This document shows positions 13,337-26,963 of a DNA stretch of 64,000 nt, piece by piece (position 1 is the stretch's first letter; the number at the start of each line of letters is the position of its first letter). The stretch is from Centroberyx gerrardi (taxonomy: Eukaryota; Chordata; Actinopteri; Beryciformes; Berycidae): NCBI RefSeq assembly GCF_048128805.1, contig NC_136012.1:8130121-8194120 (forward strand). The letters run 5' to 3'. Under the pieces are notes generated by a model. That model was not told where the DNA came from, made no database searches, and saw only the letters and a list, made by a program, of their open reading frames with translations. A program made the position numbers and the translations under genes.

Positions 13337-13736
13337 AATGCACCAATACCAATTTCTCATTGATAATACTGATTCTGATTACTAAACCTGCATCGGTGGA
13401 TACCGAGCTCCCTGATCCATTACTATTACCGAACACTATACAGTTACAGCACTAGTTTGGGAGTCATCAGATAAAAACGAGTTGAAATCCATTATTCTCC
13501 ATTAGAAAGATCTAACATCCCTGTGTGGAAAATGCTGTCAATAAGACTGCTTTGGTTTGACTTCTAATATCTTGCTCTTGGTATCAGATTTCAGTATTGG
13601 AGAAGTTCTCTGAAAACCTATTTACAATTTACAATTTCCCATTTGGCAGACGCTTTTATCCAAAGCGACGTACATATGAGATTTTAATACCTGGCATTGG
13701 CCCCATATCTAAAACTACTGTCAGTATTGGTGCATC
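13337..13736. mobile_element. hAT-type miniature element, copy 2 of 3, with a nested repeat
   Basis: It starts AATGCACCAATACC and ends GGTGCATC at 13736. The internal TTGGTATCAGATTTCAGTAT matches copy 1. An extra block at about 13621-13690, containing TTTGGCAGACGCTTTTATCC and AAAGCGACGTACA, is a widely dispersed fish repeat and appears inserted into this copy. It lies between the convergent 3' ends of dpf2 and the exchanger gene. Nothing else is recognised in 12600-14100. Confidence 0.6.
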
Positions 13737-14150
13737 AATACTTTTTCTGCAGGTAGAATAGGGAGTTTGTTGGAAACTTATTTGTGAACACAAACCAAAT
13801 CATCCAAGATCGTAGATATAACATGAATGATAATGTAGTGTGGATTTGCTCAGAAATGTGCAGCTTATCTCCAGGAAGTGAGAAGAAAACGTCTCTAATT
13901 GACAATCATGCATTTTTGAGATTATACTATGCATTTTGAGTTGGTTTTTTTGTCTTTAATTGATTTTAGGACACAAAGTCCCATATAAACTTTTAGTTGT
14001 GTAGAAATTTTTCAAAAACATCACAATTGAACTTATGAAGTTTCTTCACAAAAGCAGCAGCTTATATGAGCAATAATTGTATTTATATATCAAACCGTCA
14101 GACTGTCAAATGTGAAAAGTAGAAGAAAAAGATCTCACAGAACACGGTAC

Positions 14151-14156
14151 TTTATT
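14151..14156 (-). terminator. Polyadenylation signal for the NCKX3-like gene
   Basis: TTTATT on the plus strand is AATAAA on the minus strand, 783 bp after the exchanger stop codon. It faces the dpf2 end, so the two genes are convergent. Confidence 0.6.
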
Positions 14157-14938
14157 GCACTCAACAACATACACTCAGATTTCTCTCCAAACACAGACGT
14201 TCAAATTTCACCCCCCCCAAAAAAACCCTTAGCATACAGCCGACTTTGTCCCACTGTGATCCGGCACAAAAACATCATCTTTGTGCTAAGAAGCTTTTAG
14301 CTATATTATTTACAAGGCCAAAGACAACAGTGGCTTAGTGCAATCATCTGGAGCGTGTAGATCAGCCATGCTATATATCATATACGACTACACACACACA
14401 GGCGTGATGAGAAGTCTACATTAAAACCAATACGAAAAACAAGCGCACTGACTGAGAAGCGACTATATGCTGAATAAACCTACACTGATGATCATCTGGT
14501 CACTGAGGTTACTTGCGGCAGTCGTAAAAGTAATACACTTTGGGGGTTTCCTTACACAATTTTCTTGGTTTCCAAACAACACCCTCGCGGTACAAGGAAA
14601 GTTAAGTGTAGCTACAATACAAATTCAATACTTTATAAATTTGTGGCGTGGACGCAGTGCATTGTCAGGTGACGGTGGGGCCAATATCACAAAATCTGGG
14701 CCGGAGGTGCTCGGTATAAAACGATGTAAAATTCTCGTCGGTTATCAAAGGTAAACCATGTAGCTTTCAGGCAGCCGATGTCGTTGTAATGCCGCAATGA
14801 AACGCAAACTCGCCTGTCCGTACACGCTCGATCGATAATGGCAGCAGTGAATGCGGAAAACAAATCGGACCGTTTGGCGTCCATTTGTATCACTCTATAT
14901 ACTGTATATAAGTGTGTGTGTGTGTGTGTGTGTGTCCT

Positions 14939-16664
14939 CTACAGCCTTTCGAAGCCGATGGAGCAGAGGAGGAAGATGGCATACAGCAGTATGAGACAGA
15001 GGCCCAGCCTGCGGTCCAGCCTCCAGCGGTTCAGATGGACACTCAGGACCTGGGGAGCGGGTGAGAGAGGGTGTCGTGTCAGGGTGTCATATACTGCGGT
15101 GAGTACAATCAAGGCGGAGAGCGGAGGTCTACTCACGGTGAGCGTGACCGAGGCCAGCAGCAGGATCACCGAGTACACCAGGCCCTTGCTGTTGATGTAC
15201 ACCTACAACACACAGGCAGCAAAACCTGAACGCACCGATTGCACCGTCACTTCAAGGAAAACAGTGTGAAAAGGCAGAGAACCACTGCTGTATGGGATGT
15301 ATATGGGATTATTAGGCTAGTAGCCGGTGTTACCACTGATCCATAGTTGACGATGAGAGTCCTCAGGGCCCAGGGGAAGCCCAGGCCCAGCAGCACATCA
15401 AAGATATTACTGCCGATGGAGTTGGACACGGCCATGTCCCCCATGCCTGCAACAACACACATGAAGACACACAAAACAAAATTCATGTGAAAATACATAC
15501 TGAAAAGAGGGCATCACAGTGACATTAGAGGTCATGTTATAGAGTATAGAGGGTTCACTATCCAGTCCCTTTTTCTGTCCGTTTTCTTCATTGACCTCCA
15601 TAGTAAAATTAGAGAAGAGAAAGATAATGCACCCGCTATTCTTTTATAGTGATGAAGGAATGATAGTTTTTTTTTCTTTGAGACCTCAGAAACCGACACT
15701 AAATGTCACCCATAAGTGGCAAAGATTTTCCCACACTGCTCCAGTATTGTGAAGCAAAAAACACCCTACAACCTAAATTCCCATTAAGATGTATTGAAGG
15801 GACTTGGGATAATACTTTCTGGCAAGAGTCAAATATTGAAATTTTGAAAACAAACTGTTATTCAAAATGTCTACCTAGAAGATGGATGAATGAATAATAC
15901 ATATTATGAAATGTTTTGCCAGAGAAACAATATAGCCCAAGAGAGTAAAGGGGTTGAATGCTTTTGCAAACTACATTTTCCCGTTATTGGAATTTTATGG
16001 TTTGACATAAATATCTTGAATTTCTGTTTCTACTTGGATAGAAAGGACTGCTTGAATAAATCTAAAACACCCCAAATGTCATATAAATGTATTTTGAAGA
16101 AATATTGTAGTAAATACTTCTTATAGCCACTGTACATATGTGGAGACGGGGATATATATACACACACACCCACACACCTTGGCGGGCGACGATGAGGCTG
16201 GCCATGCAGTCCGGAACGCTGGTGCCGGCTGCCAGGAAGGTGATGCCCATGATGACCTCCGGGATTCCAAGTGTGAAGCTGATTATGGTCACCTAGACAG
16301 AGGCAGGGAGGTAAGAGGCTGTCCGTGTGTGTGTGTCTGTCTACGTGTGTGTGTGTGTGTGTGTTTCGTACCATCCAGACCATGAGGTAGGAGAAGAGGG
16401 CTATCCAGAGAGTGGAGGACAGGAAGGTGAGCAGGTACCAGCGCTCCCACTGGGGCAGGGTGCAGTCGGGCACGCTGCAGTGGAGCAGCACGCTCACAGG
16501 CCAGGAAACCAGCCACTTCAGACGAGCACACCAAGAATCTGAGGAAACACACACACACACGCACGCACACACACACACACCCAAATTACCCAATTTCCCC
16601 GCAGGGATCATTAAAGTTTCATCTAAGCTCCTAAATTATCCATGTGGTAAGGCTTGTGTGCGTT

Positions 16665-16702
<38 letters not shown>

Positions 16703-18893
16703 TACTGGAATTAATATTATCCTTTTTAATTAGCTCCAGCAGTGCATCCATCTATCATGCTGGCAAACAGGAGGCTCGTGTGGAAGAAATAGGAGGCAGT
16801 AATGTTTTAGTTACACACAGTGTTACCAACTCTCTACCAAAGGGAAACAGCTGTTGCTAGAAGTTGCGAAATGTATATATACATATACTAATTTGCATAT
16901 CAACATATTCTGGTGGTTCTTTGGCTCCGCCCATCGAGGTTTAACCCAGCCGATGCGATTATTTCTAGTATAGTAAAACTCCAATCTGCATCTGTGTGTG
17001 TGTGTGTGTGTGTGTGCGCTCGCATTGGCCCCTCACCTGGAAAGACAAAGGGTTTGAAAGGGGACTTGTCGTCCTCCTCCTCCTCTTGCTCCTCCTCCTC
17101 TTCCTCCTCCTCTTTAGGCTGCGCTCCCCCTCCTCCCGTCTCCCCCCCCACCTCCTTCTCCCTCTCCCTCTCTCCCTCCGGCGGCGGCCTGTCTCCCTCG
17201 GCCGCCGCCCCGTTCTCCCTGCCCCACGGCCCGCCGGCGCCCGCCCCGCCCTCCTCCCCGGTACCCCCCGCCTCCTCCGGGCCCCCCCGAGCCCGGATCA
17301 GCCTCTGCCTCTGTGGGGGGGGGGGAGGGGGAGGGGGAGGGGGATGGGGGATGGGGGTGCAGTCGGAGAAAAGCAAGCAAGAGAGAAAGACAGAAAGAGG
17401 AAGAAGACATGACTCGTAACAATATGAGCACTGGCAGCAGGAGTGATCTGACAGCCAGGCATGTGTTCAGATACACCTGGAGGCATTTGGAGCAGACGTG
17501 CGGGGCACAGGGGGCATGGCAGAGAGCAGGGGACAGCACTGGCATCGGCAAAGGCATGCAAACATGCAACAGAGCCCAGAGTGAGGGAGCAGATTTGAGG
17601 ATTGGGTTGCTGTGTGCTTTCGTGTCCAGGATAATATCATGCATTACGCCAAGCAGTGGTCTGTATGTGTGTGTGTGTGTCTGATTATTGTCGTCTCCAC
17701 GAGGACAAGCTATTGTGTAATATGGCAATACGTATCTGTCTCTCTCTTTCTGTTTGCCTGCCTGTCCTGCCAACCTACGTAAAGGTGCTTTGTGCAGTAT
17801 TTTAACATCAATAAATCATTACCACATTCATTTTGAGACATTAGGAACATTTCTGTAAACAAATGAGACCACCGCAGAGAAGATTGGCAGCCTCTACCGG
17901 CCTCTACACTGCATTTTACATTGTGTGACACTGAGTCAGATTTGGCGGGAAATCTGCTGGATTGCTTTATGGCACAAAACAGGAAGAGGGTGCTGAAGAG
18001 GGTACAAATTAAGCTAAAGCTTTCAGAGTTTCTGGCAATGGCAGATAATGGAAGGAGTGAAAGGCAGATGGAAAAATCACTTCCAACATGTTTATCCTCT
18101 TCAGAAAAGCAAAAGAAAAACAAACAAACAGAGCGATGCCAGGGAGGTGGAGGGGAGACGTGCGTTGTACCTCGTTGATGACCATGCGTCCTGCCATGCG
18201 CAGGCGGGTGAAGGGGGGGAAATGCGGGGTGATGAGAAGGCGGAGGCTTGCCTCTGAGAAGGAGAGCTGGTGGGGGTGCAGGCTCAGCAGCTCGTCCACC
18301 ATCACCACCCCCGAGTCCTGGCCCGCCACCACACACGAGTCTGGGGAGGGGAGGTGGAGGGAGGGCAGGATGGAGAGGGAGAGAGGTATTGAGGCATTGA
18401 GTAGTAGAGTGATAGATAGAGGGATGAATAGAAGGTTGGGAAGATGGGGGTTAAGAAAGAAGGCGGCAGAGATGGAGATATACAGAGATGGAAATATTGA
18501 TGGTAGACGGACAGATGGATGATAAAGGATGGATGGATGAATGGATGAATAGACAGATGGATGTTAAGTCAAAGGGTTTGGAATAGGCGAGGAGGAGTTG
18601 GCAGCAGAAGAGAGAAAAGTGGAAAGGAGACGACAGTTAAATGAGAGAAACAGCATGATAAAGAAAAAAGACAAAAGGAAAGAGGAAAGAGAAAGCGAGA
18701 GAAGGGCTATGCCAAGAAATGGAGGAGAGAGTGAGGGAGAGAAAAGCTTGTCCATCAAGGTGGACTAGTTCTATTTCAGCTTGTTGGAAATCCACAGGGG
18801 AACAGAAATGGGTTTGACTGGCAGTCTAAACTGTGTCACCAGGACTGTCTGACATGCTTCAAAAACTGAGAGGAGTTTTAGATGTTTTAGATG

Positions 18894-18938
<45 letters not shown>

Positions 18939-19063
18939 TTAATGTTTCTGTTTTGCTACTCTCTATCACTGATTGATATAACACAGTAGTGATTCAACCT
19001 ATAGACTTATGTCTCTCTCTCTCTCTCTCTCCTTCTCTCTCTCCTTCTCTCTCTCTCTCTCCT

Positions 19064-19101
<38 letters not shown>

Positions 19102-19255
19102 GCAAACACATGTACCTGGCTTCAGCGGCACCATGTCGGTGTCACAGTCTCCAATATGTCCGACAGCGGTGGTGCGTCGCAGGCTGCTCAGGCATGGCTG
19201 ACCTCCTCTGCTGCAGTGTCTCTCCACCCAGCTACACAGAGACCTGTTGAACCTG

Positions 19256-19301
<46 letters not shown>

Positions 19302-19368
19302 GAGCTACAGTGTATGTGGTGGTTTGATACAGTTAGGCAAAACAACATGGGAAAGTGCCATTGACAGA

Positions 19369-19399
<31 letters not shown>

Positions 19400-20390
19400 C
19401 TCACTTCATGATGAGGATGTAGATTCCATACATAGAGATCAGGAGGATGGTCTCCCACCTGCAACATGCGCACAAACACACACACACACACACACATTCA
19501 CAAATATCACATTCGTCACACTGAAAATCAGCTATCTTTCAAGCTGGTCTAGTATCCAAGCAACAGTTGCTGCTGAGCTATAAAAAGGGTTTTCTCATGA
19601 TCTTACCATATGACTTTCTCATCATAAATCACCTGCAAATCAAATCAAAATATACTTTGATTATACTTCAAAAAAGTACACATGAACTTTTTCCATGTCT
19701 GATCAAAGGAACATCAAGGAACATCAATCTCAGATTCATAAGATTGAGATTTATCAAATGTATAAAGTGGCTAGGTCCTCACTGGCAGTAACAGAATGTA
19801 GCTTGCTGTCCTGCAGTTCTAAATCAAACCATGCTTCTACTTCTTCTAGGTAATTATTGATTAAAATAACCTCCATTTAATTTGCTTTAGTCTTCCTGGT
19901 GTGACTAGTAGGCAGAAGTTGCACTTCAGGAGGAAAACAAATTGGTTCCTTTGTGCCAATGTAACATGACATGATACTGTGTGATACATTGTGATATAGC
20001 TGTTTTAGCAAAATGACTGCTGTACACAAATACTCCCACTTCCCCCACTTGAAATGGCAGATCAGATATGACGGTGCATATTCAACATTTGTGGTCACGG
20101 TGCTGAGTGGAGGGCTCATAATTAAAGCTGAGTCATTTCAAGGCTGAGTGCTGAGCGTCAAGTGCCTGCCAGCGGCCGCAGACCGGCAGTTACACAACGA
20201 GACATCGATCAATCCTAGGAAGTCTATCGGCTTTTTGAATCCGTGTCAAACAGTGAGAGGAGCCCGGCCTGAGTGTTGCTATAGTTTTACTGTAGGGTTT
20301 CTCACCAGGATAAGCACCACGATGGACAGGATGTAGAAGACAGAATCGCGGAACAGAGGCCACCAGCTCAGAGAGATGGGCTAGGGGCGT

Positions 20391-20445
<55 letters not shown>

Positions 20446-20646
20446 TAGATCAAGTGAAAGATTAAAATTTGGTCTATTTCAGCTCAGTAGAGTGAGGTTG
20501 GTCCTGGTTGTCTCCTGTCTGGACACAGTAAGTGTGTGTACCTGTCCAGAGAAGATGCCACAAATGCCAATGATGACCAGGATGTTAAAGACAGCTGATC
20601 CTACGATGGTTCCCACACCCAGGTCTCCCTTGGTGATAAACACTCC

Positions 20647-20681
<35 letters not shown>

Positions 20682-21122
20682 AGAATCATCAGTAGAGATG
20701 GTATGTAACAAGCCTTCTTCTGTCTAAATTTCACCATGGAAATTTTTTATCTTGTTGATTATCTTACACAAGGAAAATTGCAGTAGCCTATTGTATGTCC
20801 AAATCCATACCAGTAAACTGCCAGTATGTGTAGTATGTGACAGTGGTAAAATGCTAGCATTCCTTCTCCATTCAGTGGAATTATACACAAGGCAGCTGGC
20901 CGGTCAACTGAGCAGCTTTGACCTACATACACTTGACTTTCCTCAGTCCTAATCAGGTGGAGATCCATATGATTGCAGGTGATGATGGAGCAATCAATGA
21001 GGTTGATTGGACTGATTAGACAAGTGTCATACTGACCAATCAGGGAGGTGAAGAGCTCGGGGGCGGAGCTCCCAGCTGCCATGAAGGTTGCCCCGGCAAC
21101 ATCCTCACTCAGTTGAAGGTTC

Positions 21123-21173
<51 letters not shown>

Positions 21174-21532
21174 AACTCTGAAGATTGAGATTAGGAGATT
21201 CAGAAAACACATTACTGCTGTGGTAAATGCTCAGTAAGCACCTGCAGAACATGGAGAGAACATGAAATATTGACTCCCACATTCTCAAAAACCACAAAAT
21301 GTAGACTCAAAAAACAAAGCAAAGCACAAAACTATATTTTAATTTATTTTAATTCATTTATAACCACTTTAGGTCATACCTCAGAGATCTTTTCCAGTGA
21401 CGGCACAAAGTAAACGTCACACACAATGGCCAGGGCGTGAAACATGTAGACGGCCTAGGAAGTACAGGAGACAGCTTATTGGCCAGATGGCTTAACTTTG
21501 TATGTTTGTGTGTGGTGTGTGTTTTTTGTGTC

Positions 21533-21563
<31 letters not shown>

Positions 21564-21701
21564 TTGTGTGCCACAATGCAAGCATATAAGCAGAGCCATT
21601 ACTCACACAGAGAACATGAAGGAGTACCGCTCCCTGTCTCCTCTGCTTCAGAGTAAAGACATCCTGTGGAAACTCATGGATAGCTGGGAAAAAGAGAGAG
21701 G

Positions 21702-21739
<38 letters not shown>

Positions 21740-21831
21740 CTCACTTCATGATGGGGTAGAGGTGTGTGAAATGAGGGAAGGTTAAATCATTTAAACAAGA
21801 GACATTAGCCCCTGAAACTCCAGTCATTGAG

Positions 21832-21862
<31 letters not shown>

Positions 21863-24154
21863 ATTGTGTGGGATGTGGGTCCTGCTGTATCCCTTAGCAA
21901 CAAGGACCCAGGCGGCTTGAGGTTAAAGTGGTGCCACTGTCACGTGACCCAGCCAGCTCAGTTCCATTACAATAAGACTTTTTCCTCTTCTCATTACTTT
22001 ACACTATTCCTTGTGGCATCTACATCTCGTTATCTGAGTTACATTAATACTGTTTTCCCCTACTTTTCCAGAAGCCATTGATTCCTATTAAATCCTACGC
22101 AGTATAAAAACAACTTTCAGAGGCATCTAATTTGGCTGAGTTGGGTGATCCATCACCATCAGCCCCTTTCCAACTGCAGGGAAGTGTTTTGCCAGACGGA
22201 GCTTTCAGCCGTCTCGCGCCGCTTCACAATAAAAGTTCAAACAAATGCCACGACACGCTGTGCGCCTCTGCAAAGCTTTTATTATGAGGCGGCGCGACGC
22301 AACAGTCGGGGCCGGCCGCTCCACCGTGCAGCTGGCGGAAGGCTGGCGACTTCACAAGTGATTTTCGCTCATGTGGTTTCTGCTTTTTTTTTTTTTTTTT
22401 CTAAAACTGCCACCGAGGATGAGGGGTCATTAGAGGCTGAAAAGCGGAGTGGAAAAAGTGTAGGAGGACAAAGAAGGGGAGGTGGGAGATGCGTCAGAGG
22501 CAAAAATGCACAAGAGTAACATTGAGCAGAGGGCTGATATTGTTTTGATACACTGATACCAGGCATCTACAGCATATTTTTATTTCCAAGGATGAGATTA
22601 TTTTATTTTATAAAGGGATGCTCTTAACACGGTCCTTTAAAGAGAGCTTGAATGTCTGGAAGGCCCTGAAGTTCATCTCATAATTGATTCATGGCTTTTT
22701 ACCTATAAGTGTGAGTGACTTTGTCTCTTTATTTCCCTGAGGCAGTAGGTCAGGAAAACCTTTTTTTTTCCATCTGAGCTGCCTCTCCTTCCCCATGCAA
22801 TATTCATGACAAATAACATCCAGTACAATCACACTGAAATCACTGAAATACATACAGTATGTTCAGTGTAATTGGCTACAAATTCTCCTTATCACACTGT
22901 GGACACTGCAAAATATTATGAATTGCATTTATTATCGTAGCTGTGTATCATGATAGAGGCAATTCCAACCACTCCCATGTATTAATATACACAGACAAGC
23001 TCTCTCGTTCTCTCTCTCTCTCTCAAATACATGCAAGCGACACGAGTGATGAGAGTGCTGCTGATGAGAGTGTACTAATCAGTAGGTCATTACGACCGGC
23101 CGGGCACTTTGAACGGCTCCAGATGCACACGGCGTCCAACCAGAAACTCGGCATTCAGTTTCCTAGCAACCAGGTCCTCAAAGGCCTAACTGTGTTTAAG
23201 CATCTATGTGCAGACTTTAAAGAAATCAAGACAGACAGAGCGAGGCTGACTGCTGAGGTAGATCGATGCACGGATGAGAGAGAGCGGGATTAAACAGATT
23301 AATAGAGACGGGGCCCACACACACTCTTCCCATGCCCCTAGTCCTCTCACACACACACGTCCTGGTGTTGCTATACTTGTGCGGGCAAGAAAGTAAAAAC
23401 AGTCTTCTCTCTCTCTCTCCCCCTCTCCCTCTCTCTCACACACACACACACACATAAGGGCAACATGTCCCACCAGCTCTAGAAGGAGTGTTGGAGGTCT
23501 GGTTGTCCTCTCCGCTCTCCTGGTTGAGCTCTCTCTTGGACCAGAGTGACACACCATCCACAGTGGGTCCATGGGAGCCTACACAGGAGGGATTAACATA
23601 AATACATAGATATATGTAAATATACTGATTTTTTTTATTCATGCATGGAGATCCATTACAGATTGAGCTTCATTGTCACCATTTTGATTGATTGCTGTGC
23701 AAATAAGCTTCATCCTGGACCAAGATAGGTAATCCACATTGTTTGGGGCTTAACCCAAACAATAAAACACCATATTTCCATATTACCATAGGGAAGAGTG
23801 TCGGTGGAAGTCAATAATGAGTTTAGTATGACCTTACTTCGTGGTATTTTTTTTTAAAAAATCTCCTATGATATCACTATAATATTCCTATAGGGAGTCT
23901 ATAGTATCCTTTAGTTTTATCATTATAGGTTAAGCTAGTTCTTTTTCGTAATTTATATGGCTAATCCATAGTCAACACAGGTAATCGATCAGCCTAAAGA
24001 TGAAATCAAGATAGTTTTATCTGATTTTTTTTTTTTGGGAGGCACCTGTGACATCAAGGAAGTGCACGATCCAGGCGGCTGCAAGCAGACCGACTCCACA
24101 GACGCAGAACCGCGGGAGGAGCCGCGTCCTCCTCGGTCTCCTCGGCGCCTTCAT
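14939..24154 (-). CDS. K+-dependent Na+/Ca2+ exchanger, NCKX3-like (SLC24 family), 17 exons
   Basis: This plasma-membrane antiporter swaps Na+ for Ca2+ plus K+. Exons in transcript order: 24046-24154, 23474-23578, 21607-21683, 21380-21454, 21037-21121, 20542-20645, 20306-20380, 19607-19632, 19405-19458, 19116-19252, 18171-18340, 17037-17310, 16372-16538, 16178-16292, 15334-15446, 15137-15202, 14939-15049. Phases agree throughout and give 620 aa (human NCKX3 644, NCKX4 622). The start [16 protein letters not shown] leads into a signal-anchor. The alpha-1 repeat has [10 protein letters not shown] (E144), the alpha-2 repeat GTSVPD (D514) and SNIFD (D541). The D514-D541 spacing of 27 equals that of the NCKX2 residues D548 and D575 needed for K+ dependence. 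The loop motif [10 protein letters not shown] and SSTLWIA favour NCKX3; other parts resemble NCKX4. The exon-12 loop is a long acidic, low-complexity stretch. The exon-2 donor is the least certain junction. Confidence 0.9.
16586..16630 (+). repeat. Short LINE tail fragment in exchanger intron 12
   Basis: The words TTTCCCCGCAGGGATCATTA and AAGTTTCATCTAA resemble the dispersed fish LINE 3' end (the GGGATCAATAAAGT type). Only about 45 bp remain. Confidence 0.35.
18897..18938. repeat. (AC)n microsatellite
   Basis: A pure AC run in exchanger intron 10. Similar AC or CT runs in the same gene lie at 19015-19092, 19258-19300, 20395-20442, 20648-20680 and 21124-21172, several directly next to splice sites. 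Confidence 0.9.
21124..21172. repeat. (AG)n microsatellite forming a splice-acceptor tract
   Basis: On the minus strand this is about 48 nt of CT ending in CTAG, directly before exchanger exon 5. It therefore serves as the polypyrimidine tract of that acceptor. Confidence 0.85.
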
Positions 24155-24249
24155 CCCGCCACCCGCCGCCGCTCTCCGGGTCTCCGCTCAGAACATGTCG
24201 CCGCTGGTCCTCACGCCGGTCCGGCTCCCTGGTTAATAGACTGGATAGG

Positions 24250-24282
<33 letters not shown>

Positions 24283-26640
24283 TAAGTTATTGCCTTTCAG
24301 CTGTTCTGGCAGTGGGCTCCATCCACGTACAGGAGGCAGTCGGAGGTTATCACCAGCATCTCAGCATCTAGTCCATCAGCACCAACGCAGCATCCTCCTC
24401 CAAAGCGCGCCGCTCAGGAACGAATTACAATAGACGCGCACGGAAAACGAACCACCGACCAGCCAGTGGCTCCAATATACAAAATTAATCCTCGATTCAG
24501 ACCTTCGTCGCACCCCCTCTGCCCTAAATCTGATTCCCGTTGCCGTCTCTCCGGCCGGGAGGGGGGGTGTTTTCCTGGTGTCGCTCACAAGACCACCAGG
24601 GAGCGCCTTTGGGTGGGGCGCCCAAGTGTGTTGTCTCTGTTTAAGAGACTGGCATCACGGGAAGGCTTCAGCCATGGGGAAATGTAAATAGATGCACTTT
24701 AACAGATGCTTTATTGCTATCATCATCCATCCAGCTGGAACTGACTGTCATCCCACCACTACTGTGACAGTCTAGTTACATAATGCCTGGTGTCGTTTGC
24801 ACCATCTTGCTCTACTTATAATGTCTGCACAAGTCTTTAAACACGAAGCCACTTTAACCTCAGGAACTACTGCATGTCCACACTGATCAGAACTTATCCC
24901 ATGCATTTCCATCCCGCTTGGCTGGATGGAAATGCATAGCACAAGCAGTTGAATGACCTGACCATAAGGATGTAATGGCTAGTAGAACTAGGATTAAGTG
25001 TAGGTTATTTTACACTGATGCTGCTGTGACAAGGGGAAACTGAGGATGTCTTTTAGTTTTATTAAATATACATTGAAAATATTAGGGGCATTTGCTCGTT
25101 TCATGAAGTGTATAGATGAGGTGAATCCAGGTTTAAGCCATTATCCCTTATTGATTTCTCTTACTAAAGGGATAAATCACTTCTGACAATTCCTCTTTTA
25201 AGGCTTGCTTATCTTAAACACTGGCTTCTGAATTCTTTTATGTTTTTGTATTATTTTGCTTTGCTTTTACATGAACAGCGGCGTTTGAAGTCTTGTTTCC
25301 TTATCTCGCTCCACTTCTGCTTTTAATTATTGTCATATTTTTTCCTTCTCTTGTTGGATTTCAAACTTTTTTGTGAAGTACTTTGTAAGTGTGTTTTGAT
25401 AAGTGCTATATAAATGAAGTTTATTATTATTATTATTATAAATCTCTACCAATCACAGCGGAGGAGATGTAGATAAAGAGAAGCAGATGAGAAGAATGTT
25501 TAAGCTTTGAGATAATTGTGATGTGGATTGTACAAAGGGGTTGAAACTCAAAATTGGGAAGATGTACCTAAAATACTTTCAGTGTGAGTGGTGCTGTGGT
25601 TCATTTGAGCTTTGTAGCACTAAGGACATCCTTGGTGGATGAGAAGTGATGCTAGTAGTGCAAGTACCAGGTATTTTGGAAATGATCAGGTAGTAAAATA
25701 AATAACTCCATAAGTTAAACACTGGATTTGCATAGTTTTTTGTAAATCCTTAACAGAAATAAAGACAAAACAAGGAGTATAATATTGAGCTCACATCTAA
25801 GTCTCAGGATCTTTATGGTAAAATATGGTACAGCATATTTTGTACAAATGCTTTAAGTGCCTGATTATAGGTGGTAGGCTGTGATGAATGCTGGCTGAGG
25901 TGATGCTATCAGGACGTCTATCACACTGTGACACTACTGACACTGATGGCACTGAGGAAGCTGTATCTCTGTAATATTTTACTCAATAAAGATTTCAAAG
26001 TGATGGATTGTGGTCATTGCTAGCGGGTGTTTTTGTTGTTCCTGTATCAGCTCAAACACTAGTGATGAATGGAGAATTTGAATGGAAAACTAGATTTAAT
26101 ACAAAATGTTCTTTTTACGTTTCAGGGGGTGGCAGCAGATACCTGTACAACAGCTACATCACTGTTAGAGCAAAAGAGTGTATTGATACCCAAATACCTA
26201 CAGAGCTCATTGAAAGTTGGCAGTCCTATAACAGTTTCATGGTAAAATGATGTAGGCTCCATTCACTACAAATAAAGAACATCCAAGGCATACCATCAAT
26301 CAAATCTAATCTAAATTAAATGAAATGATGGGGCAATGGCCAGACAGGTTCTCGAGGCGACAGTGAGCCTTTGGCGGAATGGGGTCAGTGGGTTTGGGGC
26401 TTCTGCTTCTAGCAAGGATCCTCTTGAGAGATGAGAAGAAAGACAGTTCTGACCGAGTGATACAGTTGTCTGCTAGTTCCATTCTGATGACCTTTCTGTC
26501 TAATGTGTATTTAAAATGTGCAAATAAATACCAGATTAAAGCTTTAAGAATCAAATAAAACCATGCTCCGACCAGTGAGATGCATGTACATTTTATTGGA
26601 TAATAAAGCTGACGGAGGATGAGCGAGTGGCTCCTATCAG
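24155..26640. other. Intergenic: exchanger promoter side and spacer
   Basis: 24155-24600 is GC-rich with a (TTG)n run at about 24251-24281 and would hold the exchanger promoter and 5' UTR. 25350-25437 ends in ATATAAATGAAGTTTATTAT plus (TTA)n, a fish LINE-type 3' tail in plus orientation. The remainder shows no coding exon I can support. Confidence 0.5.
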
Positions 26641-26874
26641 TTAGGTGGGAGGTGAGCCCACATAGTGCACGCTGCAGTAAGGAAGCAGTAAATACTGTGT
26701 GCTGCTCCAGAGGGAGTTGATGGAGAAAAAGTCAGAGTTTCCTCCAAAGCTTCCAGACGCCACAGAGACTAAAACACCAAGAGAGACGAGGAAGCCCAGG
26801 GTGAAAGTTCCTGCTTTCAGGACTCCTCCTGCCAGGCTGTCTGCACGACTACACCACCATCTGAACACACACAC

Positions 26875-26963
<89 letters not shown>

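Noticed and set aside
16900-17419. Several long frames over the acidic exon 12 of the exchanger
   Set aside because: They arise from GC-rich, purine-biased low-complexity sequence. Only the frame that joins exons 11 and 13 in phase and continues the NCKX loop is supported.
18990-19422. Ser/Leu and His/Thr-rich frames over CT and AC repeats
   Set aside because: Microsatellites read as codons. The real coding part here is exon 10 of the exchanger on the minus strand.
26867-26961. Regular repeats considered as a CRISPR-like array
   Set aside because: It is an uninterrupted dinucleotide repeat without spacers, in a vertebrate genome.
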